From positions 33,887,566 to 33,951,565 of the forward strand of contig CM064871.1 of NCBI GenBank assembly GCA_032719365.1: a stretch of DNA of 64,000 nt, in the 5' to 3' direction. Positions 22,102-34,724 of this stretch are shown one piece after another. Below the pieces are notes generated by a model. The model had not been told where the DNA came from. It did not search any database and saw only the letters and a program-made list of their open reading frames with translations. The position numbers and the translations under genes were made by a program. Within the stretch, counting starts at the first letter, position 1; each line of letters starts with the position of its first letter. Source of the stretch: Prinsepia uniflora. Its lineage: Eukaryota; Streptophyta; Magnoliopsida; Rosales; Rosaceae.

Positions 22102-22683
22102 TGGATGAACCACCACTAGATCAACCTCTTGCACGTACTGCCCCTAGGTTGCTCAGAGACTTTGTTGCCCCTCACGTACTCGAGGACCAATTCCCTATTG
22201 TGTTCCCTGAGAGCACAGTGGCTAATTTTGAGCTAAAGTCAGGTACTATCCATATACTTCTTTAATTTCTATTGCTTAGCAAGTGAGGACCCTCACCTAC
22301 ACATAAAGTAATTCATTCAATTATGTTCCACATTGAGGATCAATGGTATGACTGAGGTTGAGATCAAGCTCAAGCTGTTTCATTTTTCCCTTAAGGATAA
22401 AGCCAAGGCTTTATTCCATTCCTTATCCCCCCTCCCCCCCCCCCCCCCCCCCCCCCCCCGGCGCTCATCTATCCACACATGGAGAGACTTAACCTCCAAG
22501 TTTCTCACCCAGTACTATACTACGGAAAATACCAATGAATGGAAATCCAAGATAATGAACCCTAGGTAGTCGATTGATGAGACATTCTAGGAGAATTGGG
22601 AGAGGTTCAACAAGATGTTGAGAGCATGTCCTCGCCATATCATAGCTGATAAGCACCTCATGATGTACTTCTATAGGGTACTC
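22102..22683 (+). pseudogene. Athila gag, 5' part
   Basis: This is the capsid gene of an Athila element. It starts MDEPPLDQ at 22102, in line with MDNPQER in the better copy at 53682, and then reads HVLEDQFPIVFPEST. Frame breaks and stops follow near 22263, and INGMTEVEIKLKLFHFSLKDKAKALFHSL continues in another frame from 22333. A run of 26 C (22434-22459) has expanded inside the coding region just before SSIHTWRDLTSKF. Further stops occur at 22567 and after. The gene is interrupted at 22683 by a solo LTR and resumes at 34725. Not functional. Confidence 0.88.
22434..22459 (+). repeat. C26 homopolymer inside gag
   Basis: An uninterrupted run of 26 C replaces the short proline/alanine segment seen at the same place in the other Athila gag. 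Its exact length may be affected by sequencing error. Confidence 0.85.
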
Positions 22684-22736
22684 TGTCAGGACCCGTCCCC
22701 AATCCCCCTGGATTAACGAGGAACGCCCCTGATCTC

Positions 22737-22757
22737 GTCTGACACGGAGTGTCAGAC
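22737..22757 (-). repeat. Terminal LTR hairpin GTCTGACAC / GTGTCAGAC
   Basis: Perfect 9-bp arms with a 3-base loop, about 55 bases from the LTR 3' end. The same hairpin position recurs at 183-203, 29906-29926 and 63625-63645. Confidence 0.75.
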
Positions 22758-23962
22758 AAGGGAAATTTCCGACCTTAGCCCTCTCGGGCCATCAAAGTAC
22801 GCCAGGATCCGGAGGAGGTATGTGATATCTCGGCCTCTGCTACAGTCCATATCCGTTGTCAACCTGAAGGGCAGTAAAAAACATTAAAAGCTGTGAGTGG
22901 ACAAAAAGGGAGTTTATAAAAACATTTTAACGAGAGACATTTGTACCCTTCACCAAAAAGCATGCATGCATTCGAAAACCATTTATCCAGAAAAACCATA
23001 GGTGGGAACTAAGCCCAAAACCATAAAGATACGAACCATACGGGCCACTGCCCAAATCCATACGGGACTCAACCCAAAACCATAATGAAACCACGTACAC
23101 GAGCCATTGTCCAAAACCTGTGCATATCACATATCATATCTCATAACCATCTATCATATACATCATATATACATATAATTCACACAACCAATCTTGTTAC
23201 GGTTTCCAAAGCTACGACTGTGCTACCCGGGGTCTCAAACCCAAGTCTCTCAGAGTCCAAGGTCAATGTCGTTAGACTAATGACCCGTCCTGAGGTTACG
23301 ATCCATTCCTTCCTGAGAGTAAGGAACCCAACTAGGGGGCGACTCCACTCAGTCGGTGCTCCGTGACTACTCCGGGGTCCACCCAGGCCAACGACCCTCC
23401 CCGGAGGAGATAGTACAAGTAAAAGAAGGTATATGAATATACATACATATATATATACGTAACATAAACATTCATGCCCGGTCCCCCTGAATCGTCATGA
23501 TCTATAACACCCATTTAAGGGTTCATGCCGGTTCCCATAAAACATCATGAACTTGGAAATCCATCTAGGGTCCCTGACCCAAAATCATCAATGTAAAACA
23601 ACTGGGTCTCATGCCCGAACATATGACATCAGCTGGGCAATGTGCCCGATATCTAAGGATCAATCACGACTCCGTTCGTAGTGATGCGTGCAACCATCCA
23701 TTCAAGACAACCCTCAATCCTGGTATGTCGCCGTGAACAAATCAACCGATGCGACAATCACATGATCATGGTGCACTCATCACCCATCGATATCCTGAAC
23801 CGTCAGCACTCTAAAGTCGAGCCTCGATCGGCTACTCGACAACAGATCATGCATCGTGACCTCTCTGGAAGGAACACATTCCAATCCGGATGCTAGCGTC
23901 GTATCGTCTGTCGCCGTGCATATAGCACTAGTCGCGACTACGATTCAGACCCGTAGGTCATC

Positions 23963-26900
23963 TGTCATGACCCACCCCCAATCCCCCTAGGATTAACAAG
24001 GAACGACCCTGATCCCGTCTGACATGGAGTGTCTGACAAGGGAAATTTCCGACCTAAGCCCTCTCGGGCCATCAGAGTACGCCAGGATCTGGAGGAGGTA
24101 TGTGATATCTCGGTCTCTGCTACAGTCCACATCCGCTATCAACCTGAAGGGCAGTCAAAACATTACAAGCTGTGAGTGGACAAAACAAGAGTTTATCAAA
24201 ACATTTCATAAGAAGACATTTGTACCCTTCACTAAAAAGAATGCATGGATTCAAAAACCATTTATCCCAGAGAACCACATGTGGGAACTAATCCAAAACC
24301 ATAATCAAATCAAATATATGGGCCACTACCCAAATCCATAAGGGACTCAGCCCAAAACCATCATGAAACCAAGTACACGGGCTACTGTACAAATCCTGTG
24401 CACATCACATATCATATATCATATATGCATATCATTCACACAACCAATCTTGTCACGGTTTCCAAAGCTACGCGTGTGCTACCCGGGGTCTCAACTCAAG
24501 TCTTCTCAAAGTTAAGGTCATTGTCGGCAGACTACTGACCTTACGCGAGGTTATAGTAACCATAGCCTTCCTGAGAGTAAGGAAAAAAACTGGGGCGACT
24601 CCCACTCAGTCAGTGCTTCGTGACTACTCCGGGCTCCACCCAGGCCAACGACCCTCCCCGAAGGAGATAAAACAAGTAAAGGAAGGTATATGAACATATA
24701 TACATAACATAAACATTCATGCCTGGTTCCCCTGAACCGTCATGATCTATAATATCCATTTAAGAATTCATGCCCGGTTCCCTAAACCATCATGTACCAC
24801 AATAACATAACAAGGGTTCATGCCGGTTCCCATAAACCGTTATGAACCTGGAAATCCATGTAGGGTCCCTGACCCGAAATCATCAATGTAAAACAACTGG
24901 GTCTTGTGCCCAAACATATGACATCAGCTGGGCATCCTGCCCGATATCTCAAGGTTAGTCACGACTCCGATCGTATTGATGAGTGCAACCATCCATCTAG
25001 GACCATCCTCAATCCTGGTATGTAACCGTGAACGAATCAACCAACGCGACCACCACAAGATCATGGTGCACGTGATCTTCTGGTGGACCATGATCACGAC
25101 CATGAATTGTGCATCGTGACCTCTTCGGAAGGATCACATCCCAATCCGGAGGTAAGCATCATGTCGTCTGTCCCCGTGCACCAAGCACCTACCGCGACCA
25201 CGACTCAGACCCGAAGCCCATCAATAGCGTCATATGCCCGAGAAAAAACCAATGGGTCTCATACCCAAGTTTATCCTTTTGGAAATCCAAAACCTTTTCA
25301 TTTAAACCATTAAAGAAATACCAACCCGTATCAGCACCGTATAAGGCCGAAACATCGAAATACGTGCTTATACATAACCACAACCAAATGCACTCATGGC
25401 ATCACCAAACATGTATTAAAACATATAATAAACATTTATGCATGCACCAATTTAGAAAACCAAGGTCCACTCACAGACTGTCTGAGCTGCCGTCTTGATT
25501 TCCGGGCCGTACGGCTCTCCCGAGCCAATCACCATCACCGGGACACCCGAACCTGTCCAAATCGTAATAGAAGGTTACTAACTACTTAATTAACCTCCCA
25601 CTAAAGCCCTGTAATTTTTTGGAATTATTAACTATTTTAAATCCTGAAACTAAACCTTCCGATGCCCCGAACATTATCGAAACGGTGTCTGATCGACAAG
25701 AAACCAATCCCAAAATATTCGTTACATCCAATAGAAGATTTCACGTGTTGAAAACATTCCAAATAGTCCCTCACGTGCCCCCACAAGCCCAAGGAACCTG
25801 CATGCGCGTGAGACCACGCACGGTGAACAGTGTCACCAGCAAGCTCCCGCCGACCGGGTTCGCTGGTTCGAACCGGACCGGACCGGACCGGCTCGACCGG
25901 TTCATCGTTCAAACCGTACTATTTTCAATCCATTTCCTTCTTTTTTCATTCCTAAATGTTCCTAATCCCATTATCCATCTTTTTAGGCATTAAAATGGAA
26001 CTAAAACCATCAAAACCGTACCTTCCAAGCTCGGCCATGGAGGTGCGATTTTCCTCTGCCGTTCACGGCCATTCCCGGCCGTCCTATGCCTCGAAACCAA
26101 TCCTATTAGTCTCCTAGCGTCCCCAGAAGCACAACCTAGATGTTAGCTTCGATTAAAACTCCATAAAACCGAGTTTCCAAAATTTGAATATTTTACCACA
26201 CAGGTCGAGCTCCTCTGCCATGTCCTCCGTCGTCTCTAACTGTGGCTCTCCGTCGTCCTCATCATCTCACTCCCTCACGGTCTCACACGGCCCAGATAAT
26301 GAATGGTGGTGTGGTGTGATTTGTTCTTGAGAGAAAAATGGAGGATGAACAAATATGTGGGGGTTCGGGTTTATGAGGAAATGAAGAAGAAGAAGATTTT
26401 TGATCATATGAGAGAAGTGAGGATTAAATGAATGGTTAGGATTTTAGAGATGAAGTGGAATGGATGGCTAGGATTGAGTGTTAGAAAGTTTAATTATAAA
26501 ATAATATAAATAATAGTATTTAATTAGTGAGATACACAAATTAGGGGAATTCACCAATGGGATGAGTGACACTTGTCACTCATCCATGGGACCCACTCAA
26601 AATATCTGCCCAATCAGATATTGCCAAATCTTCACCGTCTCGAAGTACGTGAATAGTGAAACCAAACTTCCGTGACCCATAACTTCCACGTTCGAAGTCC
26701 GATTTCAGCGTGCCGCCTGTCTATGGATGCGTATGCCCTCGCCATCGGACATCGCAATCCAAAAGTCAACATTTTGTCCCTTTTAACAAAAATTACCAAA
26801 ATGCCCCTAATCTTCCGAACGTCATAACTTCTTCCTCGAATGTCGGAATTGAACGTACCACCTGTCTATGAACTCGTGGCGTCCTGAACTACGTCACAGT

Positions 26901-27074
26901 CATCGGTCAAAGTCCATTTGACCGCCTGAATGAAAAGTCAATGTTTTACCCACTCTAGGGGCAAAACGGTCATTTTGCATCGTTCGTCCGATTTCGCCCT
27001 AATAATCACCGATTAACCTCACTAATCATGATTAGTCACTAATCTAATCCTAGAATTCGGGACAGGTTGTTACA
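23963..27074 (-). mobile_element. 3' LTR of the LARD-like element
   Basis: A 3112-bp LTR; on the minus strand it starts TGTAACAACCTGTCC (27074) and ends GGGTGGGTCATGACA (23963). It contains CATG hairpin units (24716-24850), GTCCACTCACAG (near 25470), CCGG-rich palindromes (25855-25905) and a perfect U3 palindrome (26560-26585). Frames such as 25619-25993 lie inside it and are not genes. Confidence 0.92.
26560..26585 (-). repeat. Perfect U3 palindrome
   Basis: GGATGAGTGACA, two bases, then its exact reverse complement TGTCACTCATCC. The same palindrome is perfect at 32488-32513 and nearly so at 19437-19462, 34183-34210, 35155-35180 and 51282-51307. Confidence 0.9.
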
Positions 27075-29851
27075 ACCTTCCCACCTTAATTAATTTCGTC
27101 CTCGAAATTCCAACCGACCTAATTCCAACCGTTCTTCCCTCCTTAATTAGTTTCGTTCTCGAAACTCCAACTACCTCGTGGAAAGCAATCGACCTCGCAA
27201 CACGTGTACACTAGTACACACACTAACCAGAAGGTACCTATTCGCATCCAGACATACCACTAACACTCACTTCGCATCGACTACATTCGCCCATGTTGAA
27301 TGACAGAAGTCACACCTTCCGAATTGACACCACTTGTCAACTCTACTATTTCATTGACACGAACAACTCGAAGGTTCATTTCTCAATAACCAATCTATCC
27401 TACTATCTGCTCCCACATGGAGTCACCAAATCTCACTAACCGATCTAGGCTAACAGATCCGACAAACTGTCACCACTTGACAGTCGCCAGTCGAAAACTG
27501 ACATTATACCCACTTGTGATTATACTAACCACCAACTCACTCAACCTGAGTATACGCATACCAAAAAATACTCGATCTGTGTGTAACTGGACCCACCAGA
27601 AATACTATGACCCAATGCACTCTATCCAATGTCCACTGCACGTCCTCAACTAATCCAACCCAAATCCATAAATCTGCTTTCAAGTTCCAAAATCCGAACC
27701 CGAATCGTCATCCAGAAATCTGATTCCAAAACCCGAAATTTCGTTCTCGTCTACCGAGACGCACCAAAACCGAACCTTTCGGTTACCTGTTCAAACGATT
27801 TACCACAATAAGTTCGATTGACTTCATAGGAAAGCCAATCGCAATATCCACACATCTAAGCCTTACCAAATCTAACCTCGTCAGACACCTACTGACCCGA
27901 GTAATAAGCCATATAGGATTTACCTTGAAAAGAAGTTCACTCCCAACATCCTCAACTCAAACTATCCAAGTAAGAGTAATAAACTCTCCACCTATCTGGA
28001 TCATCAAGATCACGATCCAGATCTATCACTACGTCACCCGACCATAAACGTCACGATCCTCGATTGTCACGACGCCTAAGGTCCTCAACCATTTCCCACA
28101 TCTAAATAGATTAGCCAACGACGAGACACGTCGAGACTGTGGGTTCTCTCCAATTATCTCGTATTAATCCTTGTCATTCCACCTAGGAAAAACCAAGAAT
28201 GACCCAAGTCAATGACATCAAAATCCATCCTACCTGAATGCAAACAACACTCGCTGCACTCGCCACGTCATGTAACCTGACATCGTCTACCACCAAGTAG
28301 AGAATGAGAAATCTCAGTCACCTAACTTCGATATACTCACTCCACTTGATGACCCAAGACAAATCACGGGTCCACCAACCAATACACGATCGGTGTACTA
28401 GTGGCAACCAACAACATCTACATCATCAACATCATCAATCATGGTAGAATCTGAGAAGTCACCCAAAATGACCTCGAAATACCCATTACCAATGCGGAAA
28501 ACCCGCATTCCATGTGTCACCTCAATCACAACTCTCACGATTCCGAAGTTCAACCATGTTGGAAACAACATACTCGGACATCAACAACGTGTCCCCCAAC
28601 TATCCGTGATCCACTCCCAAACCACAGATACCGAACATATGCCCAACTCGACAAAGTCACATCCCGACTCGTGACTTATGCTAAACAATCACCGGCATCA
28701 GCACCAGCACTAGTACCAGTATCATCACCTGTCAGAATCAGCACAAAGTGTGCGAATCAGACAATCCTGGATCTCCGCTTATACCGAGCGACGATCCCGT
28801 ACCTCTACTCAAATTGAAGAAACTATGCCTCCCTCGTACCCAACACCTCTGGGTACAGTCACCCCGAAAACTCATACGAGAAAAGGAAACGTCCCCTGAA
28901 CGTCCCCGATTCCCAACAACCGTAACTTCAACCACTCTAGGTAGTAACGCCTGCCACAGACTTGTGGAGACCTAATCACCAGACATCACGATATACAAAC
29001 TCTGCATCCAACGAAATAAACCGCACGTACTACTACTCCGTATCCCCGCTCCGGGATTCCATCAACAAGTACCAACCCTGGTAACCTGTCCAACCAACTC
29101 TAACCAGTCGTAACTCCACTCAACCAATGTCGTCTACCAGGTCGTCCATGACCGTAGTTGTACCAAAAATCCATCACAACTACCGTAGTACGAAAATCAA
29201 CTAAGTCTAACCGATTACCACAACCTCGACTGCAGAGTCCAGTCCCATCGCTAAGCTGACATGACTCAACCAACCGACGATCTCATCGATGTCGAGACCA
29301 CTCCTCAACTCACCTTTCTGAACCATACACACTAAGGTAGGGCTCCACAATCACCTCCTAGAGTTCCTCGGAACCCAACTGGTAACTGCAGTATAATCCA
29401 CGATCTGACTGACTCTGCGGTCTTGACATCGTAAGGACGTCAAGCAAATCCTACCGTCAAATCAACTAGGATTCCTCGAATCCGACCGCTAACTGCCAAG
29501 AGCAGTAAATCTATTTAACTCAACAAAGTCTGACCAACTAATGGTCACAATTTCGAACTGCCGTCAAACTGATCCTACGACATCGTGAAAGACGATCCCA
29601 ACTAACCGTCTCACGATCCAACGCTAACGTACTGTTACGTTCATCCTTTCATAGGGTCCCATACTATCATCCACGACAGAACTATGGCAACCCCGGCATC
29701 AAGTGCCGAACCAAGGCATTCCACGATTCAATCCTACTAACTATCGTACCAGCATCCTAACTATCTGGTTGATAACGAACTGTAGCCCATTGAGATATCA
29801 CATCCTCGACCTGTGCGTTGCTTCAAGAGCAAGCCTTGCTCTGACACCACC
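27075..29851 (-). mobile_element. Internal region of the LARD-like element
   Basis: This is 2777 bp between the LTRs. I see no gag, protease, RT or integrase motif on either strand and no frame beyond ~100 codons. The end next to the 3' LTR reads, on the minus strand, GAATTTCGAGGACGAAATT then TTAAGGTGGGAAGGT, the Tekay/Del tail motif and polypurine tract. Blocks match 2340-5482 in reverse complement (for example 28545-28575 with 3400-3430). It may be a much-diverged gag-pol or unrelated captured DNA; I cannot tell which. Confidence 0.75.
29838..29849 (-). other. Primer binding site of the LARD-like element (tRNA-Met)
   Basis: Read on the minus strand, TGGTGTCAGAGC two bases after the LTR end. 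It differs at one base from TGGTATCAGAGC, the site of the autonomous element at 59083. Confidence 0.88.
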
Positions 29852-32800
29852 TGTCAGGACCCATCCCCAATCCCCCTGAGATTAACGAGAAACGACCCTG
29901 ATCCCGTCTGACATAGAGTGTCAGACAAGGGAAATTTCCGACCTTAGCCCTCTCGGGCCATCAGAGTCCGCCATGATACGGAGGAGGTATGTGATATCTC
30001 GGTCTCTGCTACAGTGCACATCCGCTGTCAACCTAAAGGGCAGTCAAAACATTAAAAGCTGTGAGTGGACAAAACAAGAGTTTATCAAAACATTTCATAA
30101 GAAGACATTTGTACCCTTCACTAAAAAGCATGCATACATTCGAAAACCATTTATCCGAAAGAACCACATGTGGGAACTAAGCCCAAAACCATAATCAAAT
30201 CAAATATACAAGCCACTGTCCAAATTCATAAGGGACTCAGCCGAAAACAATCATGAAGCCAAGTACACGGGCCACTGCCCAAATCCTATGCACATCATAT
30301 ATCATATATCATATATACATATCATTCACACAACCAATCCTGTCACGGTTTCCGAAGCTACGCCGTGCTACCCGGGGTCTCAACCCAAGTCTTCTTAAAG
30401 TCAAGGTCAATGTCCGCAGACTACTGACCTTACCCGAGGTTATAGTAACCATAACCGTCATGAGAATAAGGAACCAAACTGGGGCGACTCCCACTCAGTT
30501 AGTGCTCTGTGACTACTCCGGGGTCCACCCAGGCCAAGGACCCTCCGCGGATGAGATAAAACAAGTAAAGGAAGGTATATGAACATATATATATATATAC
30601 ATAACATAAACATTCATGCCCGGTTCCCTTGAACCGTCATGATCCATAATATCCATTTAAGAATTCATGCTCGGTTCCCTGAACCATTGGGTACCACCAT
30701 AACATAACAAGGGTTCATGCCGGTTCCCATAAATTGTCATGAACCTGGAAATCCATGTAGGGTCCCTGACCCGAAATCATCAATGTAAAACAACTGGGTC
30801 TCGTGCCCGAACATATGACATCAGCTGGACATCCTGCCTGATATCTCAGGGTCAGTCACGACTCCGATCGTAGTGATGCGTGCAATCATGCATCCGGGAC
30901 CGCCCTCAATCCTGGTATGTCGCCGTGAACGAATCAACCGACGCGACCACCACAAGATCATGGTGCACTCATCACCAATCGCTATCCCGAACCGTTAGCA
31001 CTCCGAAGTCGAGCCTCCCCAGGCTGCTCGACCACGAATCGTGCATCGTGACCTCTTCGGAAGGAGCATATCCCAATCTGGAGGCGAGCGTCACGTCGTC
31101 CGTCGCCGTGCACCAAGCACCTACCGCGACCACGACTCAGACCCAAAGGCCATCAATAGCATCATATGGCCGAGACAAAACCAAATGGGTCTCAAACCCG
31201 AGTTTATCCTTTTGGAAATCCAAAACCTTTTCATTTAAACCATTAAGGAAATACCGACACGTATAAGCATCGTATAAGGCCGAAACCTCGAAATACGTTC
31301 TTATATGTAACCACAACCAAATGCACTCATGGCATCACCAAACATGTATTAAAACATATAATAAACATTTATGCATGCACCAATTTAGAAAACCAAGGTC
31401 CACTCACAGACCGTCCGAGCTGTCACCTCGATTTGCGCGCCATACTATTCTCCCGAGCCAATCACCATTACCGGGACTCCCGAACCTATCCAAATCGTAA
31501 TAGAAAGTTACTAACTACTTAATTAACCTCCCACTAAAGCCTCGTAATTTTCAGGAATTTTTAACTATTTTAAATCTTGAACCTAAACCTTCCGATGCAC
31601 CGAACATTATCGAAATGGTGTCCGATCGACACGAAACTAGTCCCAAAATGTTCATTACATCGAATAGAAGATTTCACGTGTTGAAAACATTCCCAAATAG
31701 TCCCTCACGCGCCTCCACGTATCCAAGGAACCTGCCTACGCGTGAGACCACGGGCGGTGAACAGTGTCACCAGCAAGCTCCCGCCGACCAGGTTCGCTGG
31801 TTCGAACCGGACCGGACCGGCTCGACCGGTTCATCGTTCTAACCATCCTATTTTCGATCCATTTCGTTCCTTTTTCATTCCTAAATGTTCCTAATCCCAT
31901 TATCCATCTTTTTAGGCATTTAAATGGAACTAAAACCATCAAAACCGTACCTTCCAAGCTCGGCCATGGCGGTGTGATTTTCCTCCGCCGTTCACAGCCA
32001 TTCCCAGCCGTCCTATGCCTCGAAACCAATCCTATTAGTCTCCTAGAGTCCCCAGAAGCACAACCTAGATGTTAGATTCGATTAAAACTCCATAAAACCG
32101 AGTTTCCAAAATTTAAATATTTTACCTCACGGGTCGAGCTCCTCCGCCGTGTCCTCCGTCGTCTCTAGTTGTGGCTCACCGTCGTCCTCATCATCTCACT
32201 CCCTCACGGTCTCACACGACCCAGATAATGAAAGGTGGTGTGGTGTGGTTTGTTCTCGAGAGAAAAATGGAGGATGAACAAATATGGGGGGTTTGGGTTT
32301 GTGAGTAAATGAAGAAGAAGAAGATATTTGATCAGATGAGAGAAGTGAGGATTAAATGAATGGTTAGGATTTTAGAGATTAAGTGGAATGGATGGCTAGG
32401 ATTGAGTGCTAGAAAGTTTAATTATAAAATAATATAAATAATAGTATTTAATTAGTGAGATCCACAAATTAGGGGAATTCACCAATGGGATGAGTGACAC
32501 TTGTCACTCATCCATGGGACCCACTCAAAATATCTGCACATTCGGATATTGCCAAATCATCACCGTCTCGAAGTACATGCATAGTGAAACTGAACTTCCG
32601 TGACCCATAACCTCCACGTTCGAAGTTCGATTTCAGCTTGCCGCTTGTCTATGGATTCGTATCATCCCGATCTACGCAACGGTCCTCGGCCCTAGGCCAT
32701 CGGACATCCCAGTCCAAAAGTCAACATTTTGCCCCTTTTAACCAAAATTACCAAAATGCCCCTAATCTTCCGAACGTTATAACTTCTTTCTCGAATGTCG

Positions 32801-32990
32801 GAATTGAATGTGTCACCTGTCTATGAACTCGTGGCGTCCTGAACTACGTCACAGTCATCAGTCAAAGTCCATTTACCAGCCCGAATGAAAAGTCATCGTT
32901 TTACCCGCCCGAATGAAAAGTCATCGTTTTAACCTCACTAATCGTAATTAGTCACTAATCTAATCCTAGAATTCGAGACGGGTTCTTACA
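29852..32990 (-). mobile_element. 5' LTR of the LARD-like element
   Basis: A 3139-bp LTR; on the minus strand it starts TGTAAGAACCCGTCT at 32990 and ends GGGTCCTGACA at 29852. Near its start a ~27-base block (GCCCGAATGAAAAGTCATCG) is duplicated and about 55 bases normally following it are missing, unlike the other LTR. The perfect U3 palindrome is at 32488-32513 and the terminal hairpin at 29906-29926. Confidence 0.92.
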
Positions 32991-34724
32991 TCATCAATAG
33001 TGTCATATTCCCGAGAAAAAACCAACTGGGTCTCATACCCGAGTTTATCCATTTAGAAATCCAAATCCATTTCATTTAGACCATCAAAGAAATACAGACC
33101 CGTATAGGCACCGGATAAGGACTAAACCTCGAAATACGTTCCTATACGTAACCACAACCAAATGCACTCATGGCATCTCCAAACATGTATTAAAACATAT
33201 AATAAACATTTATGCATGCACCAATTTAGAAAACAATGTCCACTCACAGACCGTCCGAGCTGCCGTCTCGATTCGAGTGCCATAAGGCTCTCCGGAGACA
33301 ATCACTGTCACCGGGACTCCCAAACCTGTCCAAATCGTAATAAAAGGTTACTAACTACTTAAATAACCTTCCACTAAAGCCCTATAATTTTCTGGAATTT
33401 TTAATTATTTTTTAAATCTATCCTAAACCTTCGGACACACTGAAAACTATCGAACAAATGTTTGAGCGACACGAAACCAGTCCCACAATGTTCGTTACAT
33501 TGAATAGATGATTTTGTGTGTTGAAAGTATCCTCAAAATGTCACTCACGCGCTCACACGCGCCCTAGGAACCCACTGCGCGTGAACCCACGCGCCGGTAC
33601 TGTAGCACTGTCTTCAAGCTCTGGCCGGTTCAAACTGGCTGGTTCGGTCCACCTTCTGAAACTGGAACGGCGTGACTCGTCCAATGGTTTTTCCTCCCCT
33701 ATTTCGGTCCGATTCAATCCCTAATCTTTCCTAATCTTCCTATTTTCATTTTAGGAGTCTAACCATATAAGGAAAATAAGAAAACACTCCTTAAAACCTG
33801 TGGGTTCAAAGCTTGCCCACGGTCCATTTTCCTTCCATTCATTCCCAGGGTAGCCCAACTGTTCCCCCACCGTCAACCACCCTTCCTAGGCGTCCTCACG
33901 GTCCAGTAATCACCTCCCAATCACCCTCTAACACCCTAACCATTTAAGCTCGATTTTGAACCATAAAAACCGAGAATGGGTTCAGGTTTACCTAGTTGGC
34001 GTGCCACCGCCGTCCACGACGGCGAGTCGTCCTGTAGCCGCCCCAAACTCCTCCTCTCTCTCTGCCCTCACACCAGATCAGATGGGATGGGTTGGATTTT
34101 TTTGGGTTCAAAGAATGAGATCGGGTTGTGTTTGTGAAGGCAAGGGAAATGGTCGAAGCATGAATACAATTTCATTGGGCAATGGATGGGTGACACTTGT
34201 CACGCATCCATTGGGCCTCCTTAAAATATCTGGGCCCACTAACTGCCAAATGACATACGTCTCGTAAAATGTGCAATAGTTCCCTTGAACTTTCGTGAAC
34301 CATAATTTCGCCGTCGAACGTCCGAATTCGACGTGCCACCTGTCTACAGATTCGTATCGTCCTGATCTACGTAATTGTTCTCAGCCCTTGGCCATCGGAC
34401 CTCCCAAGCCAAAAGTCAACTATTTGCCCCTTTTAACCAAAATTACCAAATTTCCCTTAAACTTCCGAATGTCATAACTTTTTCCTCGAACTTCAGAAAT
34501 GAACTTGCCACCTGTATATAAACTCGTGACATCCTGAACTATGTCACGGTCATCGGTCAAAGTGCCTTTCACCACCAGAATGAAAAGTCAAAGTTTTACC
34601 CATTATAGGGGCAAAACGGTCATTTTGCATCATTCGTCCGATTTCGCTCAACTAATCGTGGATTAACCTCACTAATCATGATTAGTCACTAATCTAATCC
34701 TAGAATTCGGGAAGGGTCATTACA

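Larger units (their letters stand above)
23963..32990 (-). mobile_element. Complete LARD-like non-autonomous element of family A (9.0 kb)
   Basis: A full-length element on the minus strand with two LTRs (29852-32990 as 5' LTR, 23963-27074 as 3' LTR), a tRNA-Met primer binding site, a polypurine tract and a perfect TCATC target duplication (23958-23962 and 32991-32995). The 2.8-kb internal region has no recognisable gag or pol. In a ~300-bp stretch compared by eye the LTRs differ at roughly 5% of sites, so it is younger than the surrounding elements. Movement must have depended on proteins made elsewhere, probably by elements like the one starting at 56269. Confidence 0.93.
22684..34724 (-). 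mobile_element. Solo LTR of family A, split by a nested element
   Basis: A minus-strand family A LTR made of 22684-23962 and 32996-34724 (about 3.0 kb without the insert). On the minus strand it runs from TGTAATGACCC at 34724 to GGGTCCTGACA at 22684. A perfect 5-bp target duplication TACTC flanks it (22679-22683 and 34725-34729), and Athila gag continues across, so it is a true solo LTR left by LTR-LTR recombination. It was later invaded at 23962 by a whole 9-kb element of the same family. Confidence 0.93.

Noticed and set aside
25619..25993. A 124-codon frame, with its counterpart at 31764-32075
   Set aside because: It lies inside family A LTRs and its open length differs between the two LTRs of one element, so it is not conserved as protein.
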